Below are positions 33,842-42,360 of a DNA stretch of 64,000 nucleotides, piece by piece; positions within the stretch are counted from its first letter, which is position 1, and each line of letters opens with the position of its first letter. Below the pieces are notes generated by a model. That model did no database searches and was not told the origin of the DNA. It was given only the letters and a program-made list of their open reading frames with translations. The position numbers were made by a program, and so were the translations under genes. The DNA is from Actinomycetospora callitridis (lineage in GTDB: Bacteria; Actinomycetota; Actinomycetes; Mycobacteriales; Pseudonocardiaceae). The stretch is from NCBI RefSeq assembly GCF_028737265.1, contig NZ_JAQZAK010000002.1, forward strand, positions 1,054,001 through 1,118,000, given 5' to 3'.

Positions 33842-33855
33842 CCGCGCCGGGCCGC

Positions 33856-33902
33856 TCGGCACCGACAACCTCTCGACAACGCTCCACCAACGTCGGTGCC
33901 GA
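33856..33902. promoter_or_regulatory. SARP box array with flanking inverted repeat
   Basis: Three heptamers, CGACAAC (33863-33869), CGACAAC (33874-33880) and CACCAAC (33885-33891), are spaced exactly 11 bp apart, the geometry of SARP-binding sites. A possible -10 (GACTCT, 33901-33906) begins about 9 bp after the last repeat. An 11-bp perfect inverted repeat (TCGGCACCGAC 33856-33866; GTCGGTGCCGA 33892-33902) encloses the array and could also act as a terminator for the SARP gene. Confidence 0.65.
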
Positions 33903-33942
33903 CTCTGGGTGCGACCAGCTCAGCAGCGACCGGAGAGCCGAC

Positions 33943-35007
33943 ATGACCACGACATCCACCGTCAGGCACAGCCTGGACGACCTGCTCGCGCAGTTCATCA
34001 ACGATCTCGGAGCGACCGCCGCCGCCGGGAACATCGTGATCGGCGACCGCCTCGGTCTCTACCGCGGCCTGGACGAGGCGGGTCCGCTGACGTCGGCGGA
34101 GTTGGCGACCTACGCCAGCTTGTCCGAGCGGTATGTCCGCGAGTGGCTGCGCGGCCAGGCAGCCGGTGGTCTGGTCTCCTACCAGCCGGAGACCGACCAG
34201 TTCTGGCTGACCGGGCCGCAGGCGCTCGCTCTCGCCGACCCGAACGGGCTGCAGCTGGCCGGTGCGTTCCAGCTCGCCCTGGCCTGCTTCGCCGATCTCC
34301 CGGCCATCGAGGACACCTTCCGCACCGGCAAGGGCTTCGCCTGGGGCGAGCACCACCCCGACGTCTTCACCGGTTGCGAGCGGTTCTACCGACCGGGATA
34401 CGTGGCGAACCTGGTGAGCGAGTGGATCCCGGCCATCACCGGCCTCGATGACCGACTCACCGCCGGGTCGACCGTGGCCGACCTCGGATGCGGGCTCGGG
34501 TCCTCGACACGGATCCTCGCCCGGACGTATCCGGCGTCGAGGATCGTGGGCTTCGACAACCATCCTGAGTCGATCGAGCTCGCACGCCGGATGACCCATG
34601 ACGCCGGGCTGGCGGACCGGTGCACCTACCAGGTGGCGCCGGCACAGGATCTTCCCGGCGACGGCTACGGACTGGTCACCACGTTCGACTGCCTGCACGA
34701 CATGGGCGATCCACTCGCCGCAGCCCGCCGTGTCAGGGTCGCGCTCGCACCCGATGGCGTCTGGATGATCGTCGAGCCCTTCGCCGGGACCTCGGTGGCC
34801 GACAACCTCACTCCGGTCGGACGGATCTACTACTCGCTCTCCAGCTTCCTGTGTGTGCCCCATGCTCTTTCCGAAGGCGCGGCGGACGCGTGGGGCAACC
34901 AGGCCGGAGAGGAGCCCGTCGCCGACCTCGTCGAGCAGGCCGGCTTCGGCGGCTTCCAGCGGGTGGCCGAGACACCGTTCAACATCGTGTACGAGGCACG
35001 GCCGTGA
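33943..35007 (+). CDS. class I SAM-dependent methyltransferase
   Basis: This 354-residue protein has an N-terminal winged-helix dimerisation-like region (about 12-95, including SERYVREWLRGQAAGG) and a SAM-binding domain with DLGCGLGSST at 180-189. It resembles actinobacterial and mycobacterial Rv2258c-type methyltransferases with an N-terminal winged helix. The product ends in a GTGA overlap with the SDR gene, so the two act together. An acceptor hydroxyl, carboxyl or carbon is not known. The three putative SARP boxes end 51 bp before the start. Confidence 0.88.
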   Translation: MTTTSTVRHSLDDLLAQFINDLGATAAAGNIVIGDRLGLYRGLDEAGPLTSAELATYASLSERYVREWLRGQAAGGLVSYQPETDQFWLTGPQALALADPNGLQLAGAFQLALACFADLPAIEDTFRTGKGFAWGEHHPDVFTGCERFYRPGYVANLVSEWIPAITGLDDRLTAGSTVADLGCGLGSSTRILARTYPASRIVGFDNHPESIELARRMTHDAGLADRCTYQVAPAQDLPGDGYGLVTTFDCLHDMGDPLAAARRVRVALAPDGVWMIVEPFAGTSVADNLTPVGRIYYSLSSFLCVPHALSEGAADAWGNQAGEEPVADLVEQAGFGGFQRVAETPFNIVYEARP

Positions 35008-35765
35008 GCGACACCGACAGCGGCCCGCGCCTCGACGGGCGCGTCGCGCTCGTCACCGGCTCGTCCTCGGGGCTGGGAGCGCGGATGGTGGGCACGCTGA
35101 ACGCCGCGGGCGCCGAGGTCGTGCTCACGGGCCGCGACCTCGACCGATTGGATCAACGAGCGGCGAGCATGAGCGGGTCGCCCCTCGTCGTGCCCGGCGA
35201 TCTGCGAGATGCGGCGTTCCGCGCCTCGCTGATCGAGGCAGTCCGTGACCGCCACGGCCACCTCGACGTGCTGGTCAACGCCGCCGGCACCTGCGACAAC
35301 GGACCGCTCGAGGAGCAATCGCTCACCGACGTCGCCGACATCATCGCCATCGATCTGCTCGCCGCCATCGATCTGTGCCGGTTGGCCGGCCCCCTGCTGC
35401 TCGACCGGCCCGACGCATCAGTGATCAACATCGCCTCGATCTTCGGTCAGATCAGCTCCGGCGGCGGCATGGCCGGCTATCACGCCGCGAAAGGCGGACT
35501 GATCAGCTTCACCCGCCACCTCGCGGAGCAGTGGAGCCGGCGGGGTGTACGCGTCAACGCGCTGTCGCCGGGCTTCTTCCCCACGCCCCTGACCGGTGAG
35601 CTCTCCGATCCCGGGCTGCGTGAACGGATCTGCCGACGGACCCTGCTGCGACGTGCGCCCGACATCGCCGAGATCGACGGGCCGCTGCTGTTCCTGGCCT
35701 CGAGTGCCTCGAGTTACGTCACCGGCCAGGTGCTCACCGTCGACGGCGGCTGGACGGCGAACTGA
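35004..35765 (+). CDS. SDR-family oxidoreductase
   Basis: This 253-residue classical short-chain dehydrogenase has the cofactor motif GSSSGLG near residue 18, the NAAG motif and the catalytic Tyr-x3-Lys as YHAAK. It ends with the family-typical VTGQVLTVDGGW. The start GTG overlaps the methyltransferase stop (GTGA), so the two form an operon. It would reduce or oxidise a hydroxyl/keto group on the same substrate as the methyltransferase. Cofactor preference (NAD or NADP) cannot be fixed from the visible loop. Confidence 0.88.
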   Translation: MSDTDSGPRLDGRVALVTGSSSGLGARMVGTLNAAGAEVVLTGRDLDRLDQRAASMSGSPLVVPGDLRDAAFRASLIEAVRDRHGHLDVLVNAAGTCDNGPLEEQSLTDVADIIAIDLLAAIDLCRLAGPLLLDRPDASVINIASIFGQISSGGGMAGYHAAKGGLISFTRHLAEQWSRRGVRVNALSPGFFPTPLTGELSDPGLRERICRRTLLRRAPDIAEIDGPLLFLASSASSYVTGQVLTVDGGWTAN

Positions 35766-36300
35766 CGAGCGTCGCCTGCCCGCCTGCATGGCACGGAGAA
35801 TCGTCTGTCACGCGTGTGAATGAGGCGGTCCCCACGGGCCCGAGACCCAGCCGGATATGACGACGAAGACCCTGAGGCAAAACGCATCCGAGCAAGCCCC
35901 GACTTCCGCACGGGTGAGGGCCTCCAGGCCGCGACCACGTGGTCACGGTGGTCGAGGAAGCGCCGAGCATCAAGGTCGACGCCAGGGGCAGCTCGGGGTT
36001 GACGGAGCTGGCACCACAGGCTGCCCAGCAGAGGAGCCGAAGCTGCCTGTGATTGTTCGGCTACAGGTCCAGCACGGATGCGGACACGTAGGTGAGGCGT
36101 CATGGGGCCGAATAGAGCCTTTCTCTCCATGACATTGCCGTGAGCCCTACAGTGAGCGGCGTTCACAACGCGACTGCGATGCTCGTCTCTCCGCCTCAGA
36201 GGCTCAGCTTGGTTTCGGATCAATTCACTCCATGATCGGTCTACGGCCCGCCTCTCGGGCCGCGGGACGAGCAGAACGGTCACTGATGTAGGAGGCAACC
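35766..36300 (+). promoter_or_regulatory. 535-bp gap; leader hairpin of the cupin gene
   Basis: No supported gene is seen here, and base composition is lower in GC than the neighbours. Near the right end a 7-bp hairpin, CGGCCCG (36244-36250) with CGGGCCG (36256-36262), lies 38 bases before the cupin ATG, followed by a good GGAGG site. The rest may hold promoters or decayed sequence. Confidence 0.4.
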
Positions 36301-36663
36301 ATGGCCGGTCTCGTCACGAAGAGCCTGAACAATCCTGAAGAGGTCCGCCCGTTCAAGGACGGAATGGGCAAGCTTGAGCTGGTGAACCAAGACGCCGGCG
36401 GGGTCGGGCGCGCCACGTTCCAGCCCGGGTGGCAGTGGTCCCAACACGTCAAGCCGATCGCGGGGACCGAGAGCTGCCAGGCCGCCCACATGGGCTACGT
36501 GATCTCGGGCCAGATGATGGTCCGCATGGACGACGGACAGGAGACCCTCATCGGGCCCGGCGATTTCATGGACTGTCCACCAGGACACGACGCCTGGATC
36601 GTCGGCGACGAGCCGTGCGTCATGATCGACTGGCAGGGTTTCGCGGATTACGCGAAGGGTTGA
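36301..36663 (+). CDS. cupin-domain protein
   Basis: This 120-residue single-domain cupin contains FQPGWQWSQHVKPIAG, HMGYVISGQMMVRMDDG and PGHDAWIVGDEPCVMIDW, where His residues typical of metal-binding cupins are kept. It has a GGAGG ribosome site seven bases before the ATG. A paralogue with the same layout is encoded at 53299-53658, where it pairs with a SnoaL-like gene. Function is unknown: it could be a small metal-dependent dioxygenase or isomerase or a ligand sensor. Confidence 0.85.
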   Translation: MAGLVTKSLNNPEEVRPFKDGMGKLELVNQDAGGVGRATFQPGWQWSQHVKPIAGTESCQAAHMGYVISGQMMVRMDDGQETLIGPGDFMDCPPGHDAWIVGDEPCVMIDWQGFADYAKG

Positions 36664-36699
36664 TCGAACCTGATCGACGACCTCGACGGTGGCCTTGCT

Positions 36700-36900
36700 G
36701 CTGTCCGGACCGGTGCCCTTGGTCAGCCCGGTGTCGGGTGACTTCCGCGATCAGGCCCGGCTTCTCGAACACGGCCGCGTAGACCACGTGGGTCACCTCG
36801 GAGAGGTCCTGGATGCCGTCGCGGGCCGCGGCGGCATCGCGCAGGTCCAGCGGGAGGTGGCGGAACGGCGCGCGTTCCGGACAAGCCGCGGGTCTTCATG
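36700..36900 (-). pseudogene. remnant of SDR (progesterone 5-beta-reductase-like) gene
   Basis: On the minus strand a short frame reads RHLPLDLRDAAAARDG followed by LSEVTHVVYAAVFEKPG and ILIA-like sequence. This matches the core of PRISE-type SDRs (DLxD...VTHVVYAA.YEKPGL). There is no N-terminal nucleotide motif and no C-terminal half, and the frame breaks on both sides. It is a decayed fragment without function. Confidence 0.6.
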
Positions 36901-37021
36901 CCCGACCTCGACTTCGTCGGCCCCTACCGCGCCGAGTGCGACGCGATCGCCGAACGGGCGGGAAGGCTCTGCCATCGACGGCGTCGCCACCCCGGCCCGC
37001 GACGAGGCTTCGCAATTCGCG

Positions 37022-37110
37022 GGGTCGCGTGCCTCGGCGAGGCGATCGTGGAGACCACTGCTTCGCTGATCTGCACCTCCGACATCCACACCGGCGTCAT
37101 CAGCCCTTGA
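37022..37110 (+). pseudogene. alcohol dehydrogenase N-terminal fragment
   Basis: The peptide EAIVETTASLICTSDIHTG is nearly the catalytic-zinc loop of NADP-type secondary alcohol/isopropanol dehydrogenases (AIVxTTxALICTSDxHT). The frame stops at 37108-37110, just after it, and no downstream dehydrogenase sequence follows. It is a truncated remnant, adjacent to the SDR remnant. Confidence 0.6.
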
Positions 37111-37189
37111 TCACCTTCTGAGGTTCGGAGCCGCCCCGCCCCACCGCACAGAGTGACCGGCACTACGACTTCGAGGAGGCCCACAGCCC

Positions 37190-38260
37190 GTGAGCACCGC
37201 CATCGACAACCCCTACTACTCGCCCGAGTTCCACGGCGAGTACGAGCTGATCAGCATCGGCCGGCTCGACCTGGAGGAGGGCGGCTCCATCCCAGACTGC
37301 CACCTCGCCGTCGCCACCTTCGGCACGCTGTCCCCGGCAAAGGACAACGCGATCTTCGTGTCCACCTGGTACTCCGGAACTCACCAGATCTTCCGCGACG
37401 AGTACATCGGCGAGGGTCACGCCCTCGATCCGTCGACGTACTTCATCGTGGTGATCGACCAGATCGGCAACGGTCTGTCGACCTCGCCCCACAACGCATC
37501 GGGGGCGAACGCCGAGCTGTCGATGTCGAACTTCCCGAAGGTCCGCATCGGTGACGACGTCGTCGCCCAGGAACGGCTGCTGCGTGAACACTTCGGCATC
37601 GAGACCCTGCAGCTGGTGACCGGCGGCTCGATGGGGGCGCAGCAGACCTACGAGTGGGCTGTGCGCTTCCCGGACAAGGTGCGACGCGCCGCCCCGATCG
37701 CGGGCACGGCGCAGAACACCGACCACGACTTCCTCTACGTGCGCGTGTTGAGGGAGGCCATCACCTCCGACCCGGGCTTCCACGGCGGCGAGTACTCCTC
37801 GAACGCCGAGGTCGCGGCTGGGCTCGAGCGCCACGCCCGCATCTGGGGCGTCATGGGCTTCTCCACCGAGTTCTGGAAGCAGAAGGTCTACACCGGCCTC
37901 GGATTCGAGGACATGGACGCCTTCCTCGCCGGCTTCCTGCAGCCCTACTTCGCGGTCATGGACCCCAACGACCTGCTGGCGATGATGTGGAAGTGGCAGC
38001 GCGGTGACGTTGCCCGCCACACTGGAGGCGACCTGGCCGCAGCGCTCGGGCGGATCACCGCGAAGACGTTCGTCCTACCGATCGACGAGGACATGTTCTT
38101 CCCGATCCGCGACCACGTGACCGAGCAGGCCCACATCAAGGGCTCCGAGCTGCGGGTCATCAACGACGTTCTGGGCCACCTCGGTCTCTTCGCGGTGAAC
38201 CCCGACTACATGCCCCAGATCGACCGCCACCTCGGCGAGCTCCTCGCCACACCGGCCTGA
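37190..38260 (+). CDS. MetX-like alpha/beta hydrolase (homoserine acetyltransferase family)
   Basis: This 356-residue protein of the homoserine O-acetyltransferase (MetX)-like family has a nucleophile Ser in GGSMGAQQ, an Asp in LPIDEDMFF and a His in GHLGLF near the end. In MetX the fold transfers an acetyl group from acetyl-CoA to a hydroxyl; several relatives act in secondary metabolism as hydrolases or other acyltransferases. It lacks the extended lid of classical MetX. It starts at GTG with GAGGAGG upstream and follows the cupin gene and two remnants. It could complete a small modification pathway with the methyltransferase and SDR. Confidence 0.82.
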   Translation: MSTAIDNPYYSPEFHGEYELISIGRLDLEEGGSIPDCHLAVATFGTLSPAKDNAIFVSTWYSGTHQIFRDEYIGEGHALDPSTYFIVVIDQIGNGLSTSPHNASGANAELSMSNFPKVRIGDDVVAQERLLREHFGIETLQLVTGGSMGAQQTYEWAVRFPDKVRRAAPIAGTAQNTDHDFLYVRVLREAITSDPGFHGGEYSSNAEVAAGLERHARIWGVMGFSTEFWKQKVYTGLGFEDMDAFLAGFLQPYFAVMDPNDLLAMMWKWQRGDVARHTGGDLAAALGRITAKTFVLPIDEDMFFPIRDHVTEQAHIKGSELRVINDVLGHLGLFAVNPDYMPQIDRHLGELLATPA

Positions 38261-38265
38261 CCCCA

Positions 38266-38302
38266 GGGACTGTCTGATCTCCGGTATCCGGCCTCGATGC
38301 TC
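38266..38302. repeat. IS-end-like repeat, copy A
   Basis: GGGACTGTCTGAT (38266-38278) followed by an imperfect stretch ending GATGCT is shared, in the same orientation, with 42592-42628 (13 identical bases, then about two thirds identity). Both copies lie beside broken genes. It may be the terminus of a lost insertion sequence. Confidence 0.5.
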
Positions 38303-38389
38303 CGGGCCCGTCCCGGGGGGGCCGGGCCAGCGATCACGGAGCGATCGAGCTTCCGGCTCGGATCGATCAGCAGCAACTCACGAAGTCAG

Positions 38390-38570
38390 TCGTCGGTGCG
38401 AGCCGGACACGCCCTGCGGGCGCGGATCGTGCTGTTGGCCGCTGAGGGGTCGGCACGGAGACCGCGCGGCGGTCGGGGTCTCCAAGCCGAGGGTGGTCCC
38501 TGGAAGCGGCGCTACACCGAGGAGGGTGGGTCTGGCCGCGCTGGGGCCTGCAGGCTCACCATCGGCCTCG
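38390..38570 (+). pseudogene. IS630-type transposase N-terminal remnant
   Basis: VRAGHALRARIVLLAAEG followed, after frameshifts, by GVSKPRVV and WKRRYTEEG matches the N-terminal helix-turn-helix region of IS630-family transposases (LRARIVLLAAEG...GVSxxTVxxWRRRFxExG). The DDE catalytic region is missing. It is a decayed mobile element. Confidence 0.75.
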
Positions 38571-38661
38571 GGTTCCTGGGGCGGCGGGCAGCCGACACCA
38601 CCCTTCGTGCGCGGGCCCCGAAGGTGTTGATGGGCGGGCTGGACGCGAGCAGCATCCCCTC

Positions 38662-39510
38662 ATGGCGACACGCCTCGCCCGGTTCGAGTCCGGGCTCTCC
38701 GAGCTGCGCTACATCCCGACCGCGAAGCACGTGCGAGCCACGGTCGGCGGGAGGACCGTCGTCGACTCCCGACGGGCGGTCCTGCTCTGGGAACCGCAAC
38801 GCGTCGTTCCGCAGTACGCCGTGCCGGTGGTCGACGTCGCCGCCGACCTCGTCCCGGGCCGCCCCGGCGATGGTGACACCCGCGGCGGGCCGGTACGGAT
38901 GGGAGACCGGGGGACCGAGGTACTCACCCCGGAAGCCGGCTTCGGTCACCACACCGCTCGGGGCGAGGTACTCACCGTGCGGACCTCGGACCAGGAACGG
39001 GTAGGGGCGGCGTTCCGGCTCGCGGATCCCGATCTCGCCGACCATGTTGTCCTCGACTGGGACGCTTTCGACGAGTGGTTCGAGGAGGCGCAACCCGTCA
39101 TCGGCCATCCGCACGATCCGCTGGCGCGCATCGACGTCCTGCGCAGCGACCGCCACGTCCGCGTCGAACGCGACGGGACGGTCCTCGCGGAGAGCTCGCG
39201 GCCGAGGCTGCTCTTCGAGACCGGCCTGCCGGTCCGGTTCTACCTGCCCCCCGAGGACGTGCGGCTCGACCTGCTCAGCCCGAGCGGCACCCGGACGACG
39301 TGCGCCTACAAGGGCATCGCGTCCTATTGGGCCGCGCCCGACACGACCGCCACCGGCACTGCGGGAGTCCCGACCGATGTCGCCTGGACCTATTCCGACC
39401 CGTTGCCCGACGCCGTCCCGGTCACCCACATGATCTGCTTCTTCGACGAGCGCGTCGACATCGTGGTCGACGGCGAGCGGAACGACCGACCGCTCACCCC
39501 CTGGAGCTGA
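38662..39510 (+). CDS. tandem DUF427-domain protein
   Basis: This 282-residue protein is built from two DUF427 repeats. The first is around residues 15-130 (KHVRATVGGRTVVDSRRAVL and a strand pattern). The second is around 150-275 (DRHVRVERDGTVLAESSRP, LPVRFYLPPEDV, TTCAYKGIASYW). Such proteins are common in actinobacteria, sometimes near regulators, with unknown function; the conserved YKG and DE residues suggest ligand binding. The start at the ATG after a weak site is taken. It follows IS remnants and is itself intact. Confidence 0.82.
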   Translation: MATRLARFESGLSELRYIPTAKHVRATVGGRTVVDSRRAVLLWEPQRVVPQYAVPVVDVAADLVPGRPGDGDTRGGPVRMGDRGTEVLTPEAGFGHHTARGEVLTVRTSDQERVGAAFRLADPDLADHVVLDWDAFDEWFEEAQPVIGHPHDPLARIDVLRSDRHVRVERDGTVLAESSRPRLLFETGLPVRFYLPPEDVRLDLLSPSGTRTTCAYKGIASYWAAPDTTATGTAGVPTDVAWTYSDPLPDAVPVTHMICFFDERVDIVVDGERNDRPLTPWS

Positions 39511-39875
39511 GGCCGTGCGTGAACGGCTTTCCGCTGAGCACGGCCTGCGCCCGCGAATTATCGGACCTACAAGTGCGACCCGTGGACTCGAACCCACGTC
39601 CACGGATCAGAAGTGAGCCCGGCTCCCAACAGATTCCGATAGGCTACCTAAGCTCTCAGCGACCCCACTGGTGGCCGAGCCGGTCTTTTTGCAAGTCAGT
39701 GGTGGCTGTAGGTCTCGACGGCCCCTTGGTCTGCGCGCGTCCAATGGCGTCGGAGGACAGCCGGACGTCGCCCCGACGCATTGTGATCGATGCGGTACTC
39801 ACCGTCGCCATTGGCGCAGAACAATACGTAGTTGCCGTCATGTTCGCGTCGTGCGACGCGGTGGATGCTAGCCCT
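39511..39875. other. 365-bp gap, no supported gene
   Basis: This stretch has a tRNA T-arm-like sequence on the minus strand (GTGGGTTCGAGTCC around 39585-39600), but no acceptor stem, no anticodon arm pairing and no CCA can be drawn. Apart from the promoter and leader of the next gene nothing else is seen. Confidence 0.3.
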
Positions 39876-40277
39876 GTGACGACCACACACAGCACGAACG
39901 TTGCCACCGTTCAGGGCGCGTACGACGCCTTCAACAGCGGCGAGATGCCAGTGGTCCTTGCGGCAATGCAGCCCGACGTCGAGTGGATCGAGAGGGCCGG
40001 GCCGTACCAGGGCCGCTACGTCGGACCCCAGGCAATCGTGGACAACGTGTTCGGCCCAGTTCCCAGGGACTGGAGCGAGTTCACGGTGACCCCTGACGAA
40101 TTCCTCGAGGCCGGGGATGTGATCGTCGTGCTCGGCTGGTTCGCCGGAACCGCCCGCGAGAGCGGCACGTCGTTCCGGTCCCGGTTCGCGCACGTGATCC
40201 GCATGCGTGATGGGCTGGAGGCCTCCTTCGAGGATATCTCCGACGCCCACGCTCTCCACGTTGCGCTCGGCCACTGA
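39876..40277 (+). CDS. SnoaL-like/NTF2-fold protein
   Basis: This 133-residue protein of the NTF2/SnoaL superfamily contains VATVQGAYDAFNSGEMPVVL and MQPDVEWIE. The C-terminal half includes VIVVLGWFAGTARESG and ends with HALHVALGH. SnoaL folds act as cyclases, hydrolases or isomerases or as binding proteins; the canonical Asp/His pair is not certain. The start is GTG at 39876, with a weak site. It may belong with other small proteins of this region, and another SnoaL-like gene lies at 52946-53302. Confidence 0.72.
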   Translation: MTTTHSTNVATVQGAYDAFNSGEMPVVLAAMQPDVEWIERAGPYQGRYVGPQAIVDNVFGPVPRDWSEFTVTPDEFLEAGDVIVVLGWFAGTARESGTSFRSRFAHVIRMRDGLEASFEDISDAHALHVALGH

Positions 40278-40433
40278 CTAGTAGGTGCGTTCAGATCGTG
40301 GAGCTGAAAGTCCTGAGTCAACGCGCCGAGGAGCGCGTCCGTCCTTCACGGGTGATTGGCAGGGCGCCTCAGCGACACACGAACGTGAGCTGGCTCGTAC
40401 CCGCTGAAGTGAGACTTCCCGAGGAGGTCGATC

Positions 40434-40763
40434 ATGCCGTTGTACATCTACGAGGCTGCCTATACGGCTGAGTCGCTGGCGGCCCAGATTCGCGAGCCCC
40501 AGGACCGCCTGGAGGCCACCCGGGCCCTCTACGACGCTGCCGGCGTCACCGTCGTGGCCGCCGGTCACCCCCTCGGGGAGCACGACGTGGTGATCGTCTT
40601 CGACGCGCCCGACGACACGGCGGCCGCCAGCGTTGCGCTCACCATCGGCGCGGGAGGGGCGGCCCGGTCGGGTCGCACAACGCGCCTGTTGAGTACCCAG
40701 GAGTGGAAGCAGTCGCTGGAGCGCGCGCAGGGCGTGGCGTCCCAGTACCGGCCGGCGCGATGA
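40434..40763 (+). CDS. GYD-domain-like small protein
   Basis: This 109-residue protein begins MPLYIYEAAYTAESLAAQI and has the GYD family pattern: repeated short beta strands, VVAAGHPLGEHDVVIVFDAP and TIGAGGAARSGRTTRLLS. GYD proteins (DUF1330/GYD-like) are ferredoxin-like folds of unknown function. GAGGAGG is eight bases before the ATG. The gene is intact and is followed directly by a 5'-broken Lsr2 fragment. Confidence 0.75.
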   Translation: MPLYIYEAAYTAESLAAQIREPQDRLEATRALYDAAGVTVVAAGHPLGEHDVVIVFDAPDDTAAASVALTIGAGGAARSGRTTRLLSTQEWKQSLERAQGVASQYRPAR

Positions 40764-40788
40764 CCAGGCGGAGCCGGCGAGCCCGTAG

Positions 40789-41004
40789 CCGGCGTCGCTC
40801 CTGTGCCTGGCGACCCTCAGATTCGATGTCAGCGCTGTAGAACGCCATCACGCGCGAGCGTTTGGTCACCCGGACGGGCTGACCAGCGACGAGCGGGAAC
40901 GCATCCGAGCGTGGGCCACCGAGGAAGGCATCGAGGTCAAGGCCCGAGGCCGCCTGAGCAAGGACCTCGTCGGCAACTACCGGTCCGTCCACGCCCGTCG
41001 CTAG
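40789..41004 (+). pseudogene. Lsr2 C-terminal domain fragment
   Basis: A frame without any ATG, GTG or TTG start reads TSDERERIRAWATEEGIEVK, then ARGRLSKDLVGNYRSVHAR. This is the AT-hook-like DNA-binding C-terminus of Lsr2 xenogeneic silencers (IRxWAxxxGxxVxxRGRIxxxVxxxYRxAH). The N-terminal dimerisation domain is absent, and a stop precedes the frame, so this is a decayed gene. Confidence 0.65.
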
Positions 41005-41188
41005 CTTCCTTCGCCCCGACGACGGGCAGGGCCCCGACGACGGGCAGAGCCCGATCACGGAACCCGGGAGGGGGGGACGCTGGGGTCGGAGGCCCAGAGG
41101 CCGCCAGCGGACCGGGCAGCCATCGCCGCTCCGTTCGAGGCTCCCAGCGCCGACAGCGACACGATGTGGGGCACCCCACGAGGCCCCC

Positions 41189-41362
41189 TCAGAGGAAACC
41201 TTGCGACTCAGACTGACCCGTGCCAGACGAATGCACGCGCATGATCCTCCAGAGCCCCTGTGCGACGTCCCACTTCAGCACGCTGGACCGGTAGGCGTAA
41301 TCGGCCTGCTTCGCGTCCGGAGGGAGTTCGGCCGCGGCGACTCGAAGCTTCCACCCACCCAC
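41189..41362 (-). CDS. possible small protein
   Basis: A 57-codon frame starts at GTG 41362 and encodes MGGWKLRVAAAELPPDAKQA, then YAYRSSVLKWDVAQGLWRIM, ending QSESQGFL. The composition (Trp, Tyr, Lys, Asp) looks more protein-like than antisense frames. No ribosome site is clear and the family is unknown. It could be a gene or a fragment. Confidence 0.35.
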   Translation of the reverse strand: MGGWKLRVAAAELPPDAKQADYAYRSSVLKWDVAQGLWRIMRVHSSGTGQSESQGFL

Positions 41363-41501
41363 TCGTGACTCCCGAGACCGCGCCGACGCGTCGTCCGGCC
41401 TCGCTGATGTGGTCGGTCACTCATGTGTGGCCGTGAATGGCGGAGCTGTGATGCCGTGCCTTGTCGGCGAAAGGTCCGTCGCGGCGCGCGAAGTGGGCAC
41501 G

Positions 41502-42281
41502 TTAGAGCGGGTCGGTCAGTTCAATCCAGGTCGGCGCGTGGTCGCTGGTCTTCTCCTTGGCGCGAACGCCGCGGTCGACGCCGGAGGCGACGAGCCGGGC
41601 CGCGACGGCCGGGCTGAGCATGAGGTGATCGATGCGCAGGCCCGCGTCGCGGCCGAACGCGTTGCGGAAGTAGTCCCAGAAGGTGTAGGTCCGCTCGCCC
41701 GGGTGCAGCGTCCGCAGCGCGTCCGTCCAGCCCTGCGCGGCGAGCCGGTGGAACGCGTCGCGCACCTCGGGGCGGAACAGGGCGTCGTCGACCCAGCGCT
41801 CCGGCTTGTAGACGTCGAGGTCGGTCGGCATCACGTTGTAGTCGCCGGCCAGGACGACCGGAACACCGCGTGCGAGCAGGCTCGCGGCGTAGCCGTTGAA
41901 CGCCTCGAACCAGGCCAGCTTGTCGTCGAACTTGGGACCGGGAGCCGGGTTGCCGTTGGGCAGGTAGAGGCAGCCGATCAAGATGCCGTTCACCGTCGCC
42001 TCGATGTAGCGCGACTGCCCTGAATCGGGCTCGCCCGGGAGACCGCGGCGTGTCTCCGCCGGCGACTCGCCGCGAGCCAGGATCGCGACCCCGTTCCAGC
42101 TTTTCTGGCCCAGCCAGACGGCCTCGTACCCGGCGTCGCGAATGGCGGCCGCGGGAAACTTCTCCTGCGGCGCCTTCAGCTCTTGAAGGCAGACGACGTC
42201 CGGCCCGGCCTCCGCAAGCCACTCCAGCAGGACCGGCAGCCGCCCGTTGACGCCGTTCACGTTGTAGGTCGCGATCTTCAT
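41502..42281 (-). CDS. xthA: exodeoxyribonuclease III
   Basis: This 259-residue Mg-dependent AP endonuclease/3'-5' exonuclease acts in base-excision repair. The start is ATG: MKIATYNVNGVNGR. The metal and catalytic residues are in CLQELK (E34), AGDYNVMPTDLD and SDHAPTWIEL (Asp-His pair near the C-terminus), in the usual order. Length matches the bacterial XthA family. Neighbours are unrelated scraps, and the gene shows no decay. It is a housekeeping gene surrounded by accessory debris. Confidence 0.92.
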   Translation of the reverse strand: MKIATYNVNGVNGRLPVLLEWLAEAGPDVVCLQELKAPQEKFPAAAIRDAGYEAVWLGQKSWNGVAILARGESPAETRRGLPGEPDSGQSRYIEATVNGILIGCLYLPNGNPAPGPKFDDKLAWFEAFNGYAASLLARGVPVVLAGDYNVMPTDLDVYKPERWVDDALFRPEVRDAFHRLAAQGWTDALRTLHPGERTYTFWDYFRNAFGRDAGLRIDHLMLSPAVAARLVASGVDRGVRAKEKTSDHAPTWIELTDPL

Positions 42282-42360
42282 CTCGTAGGTGCGCCTCCCA
42301 CCGTCAAGACAACCAAGGCCAGCTCGCGCACCGCCACAAGGTCACGCTATCCGGCCGGCA

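Noticed and set aside
39574..39665. tRNA-like sequence on the minus strand
   Set aside because: A GGTTCGAGTCC T-loop is present, but the T-stem does not pair at the normal five positions, no 7-bp acceptor stem or anticodon arm can be drawn and there is no CCA end.
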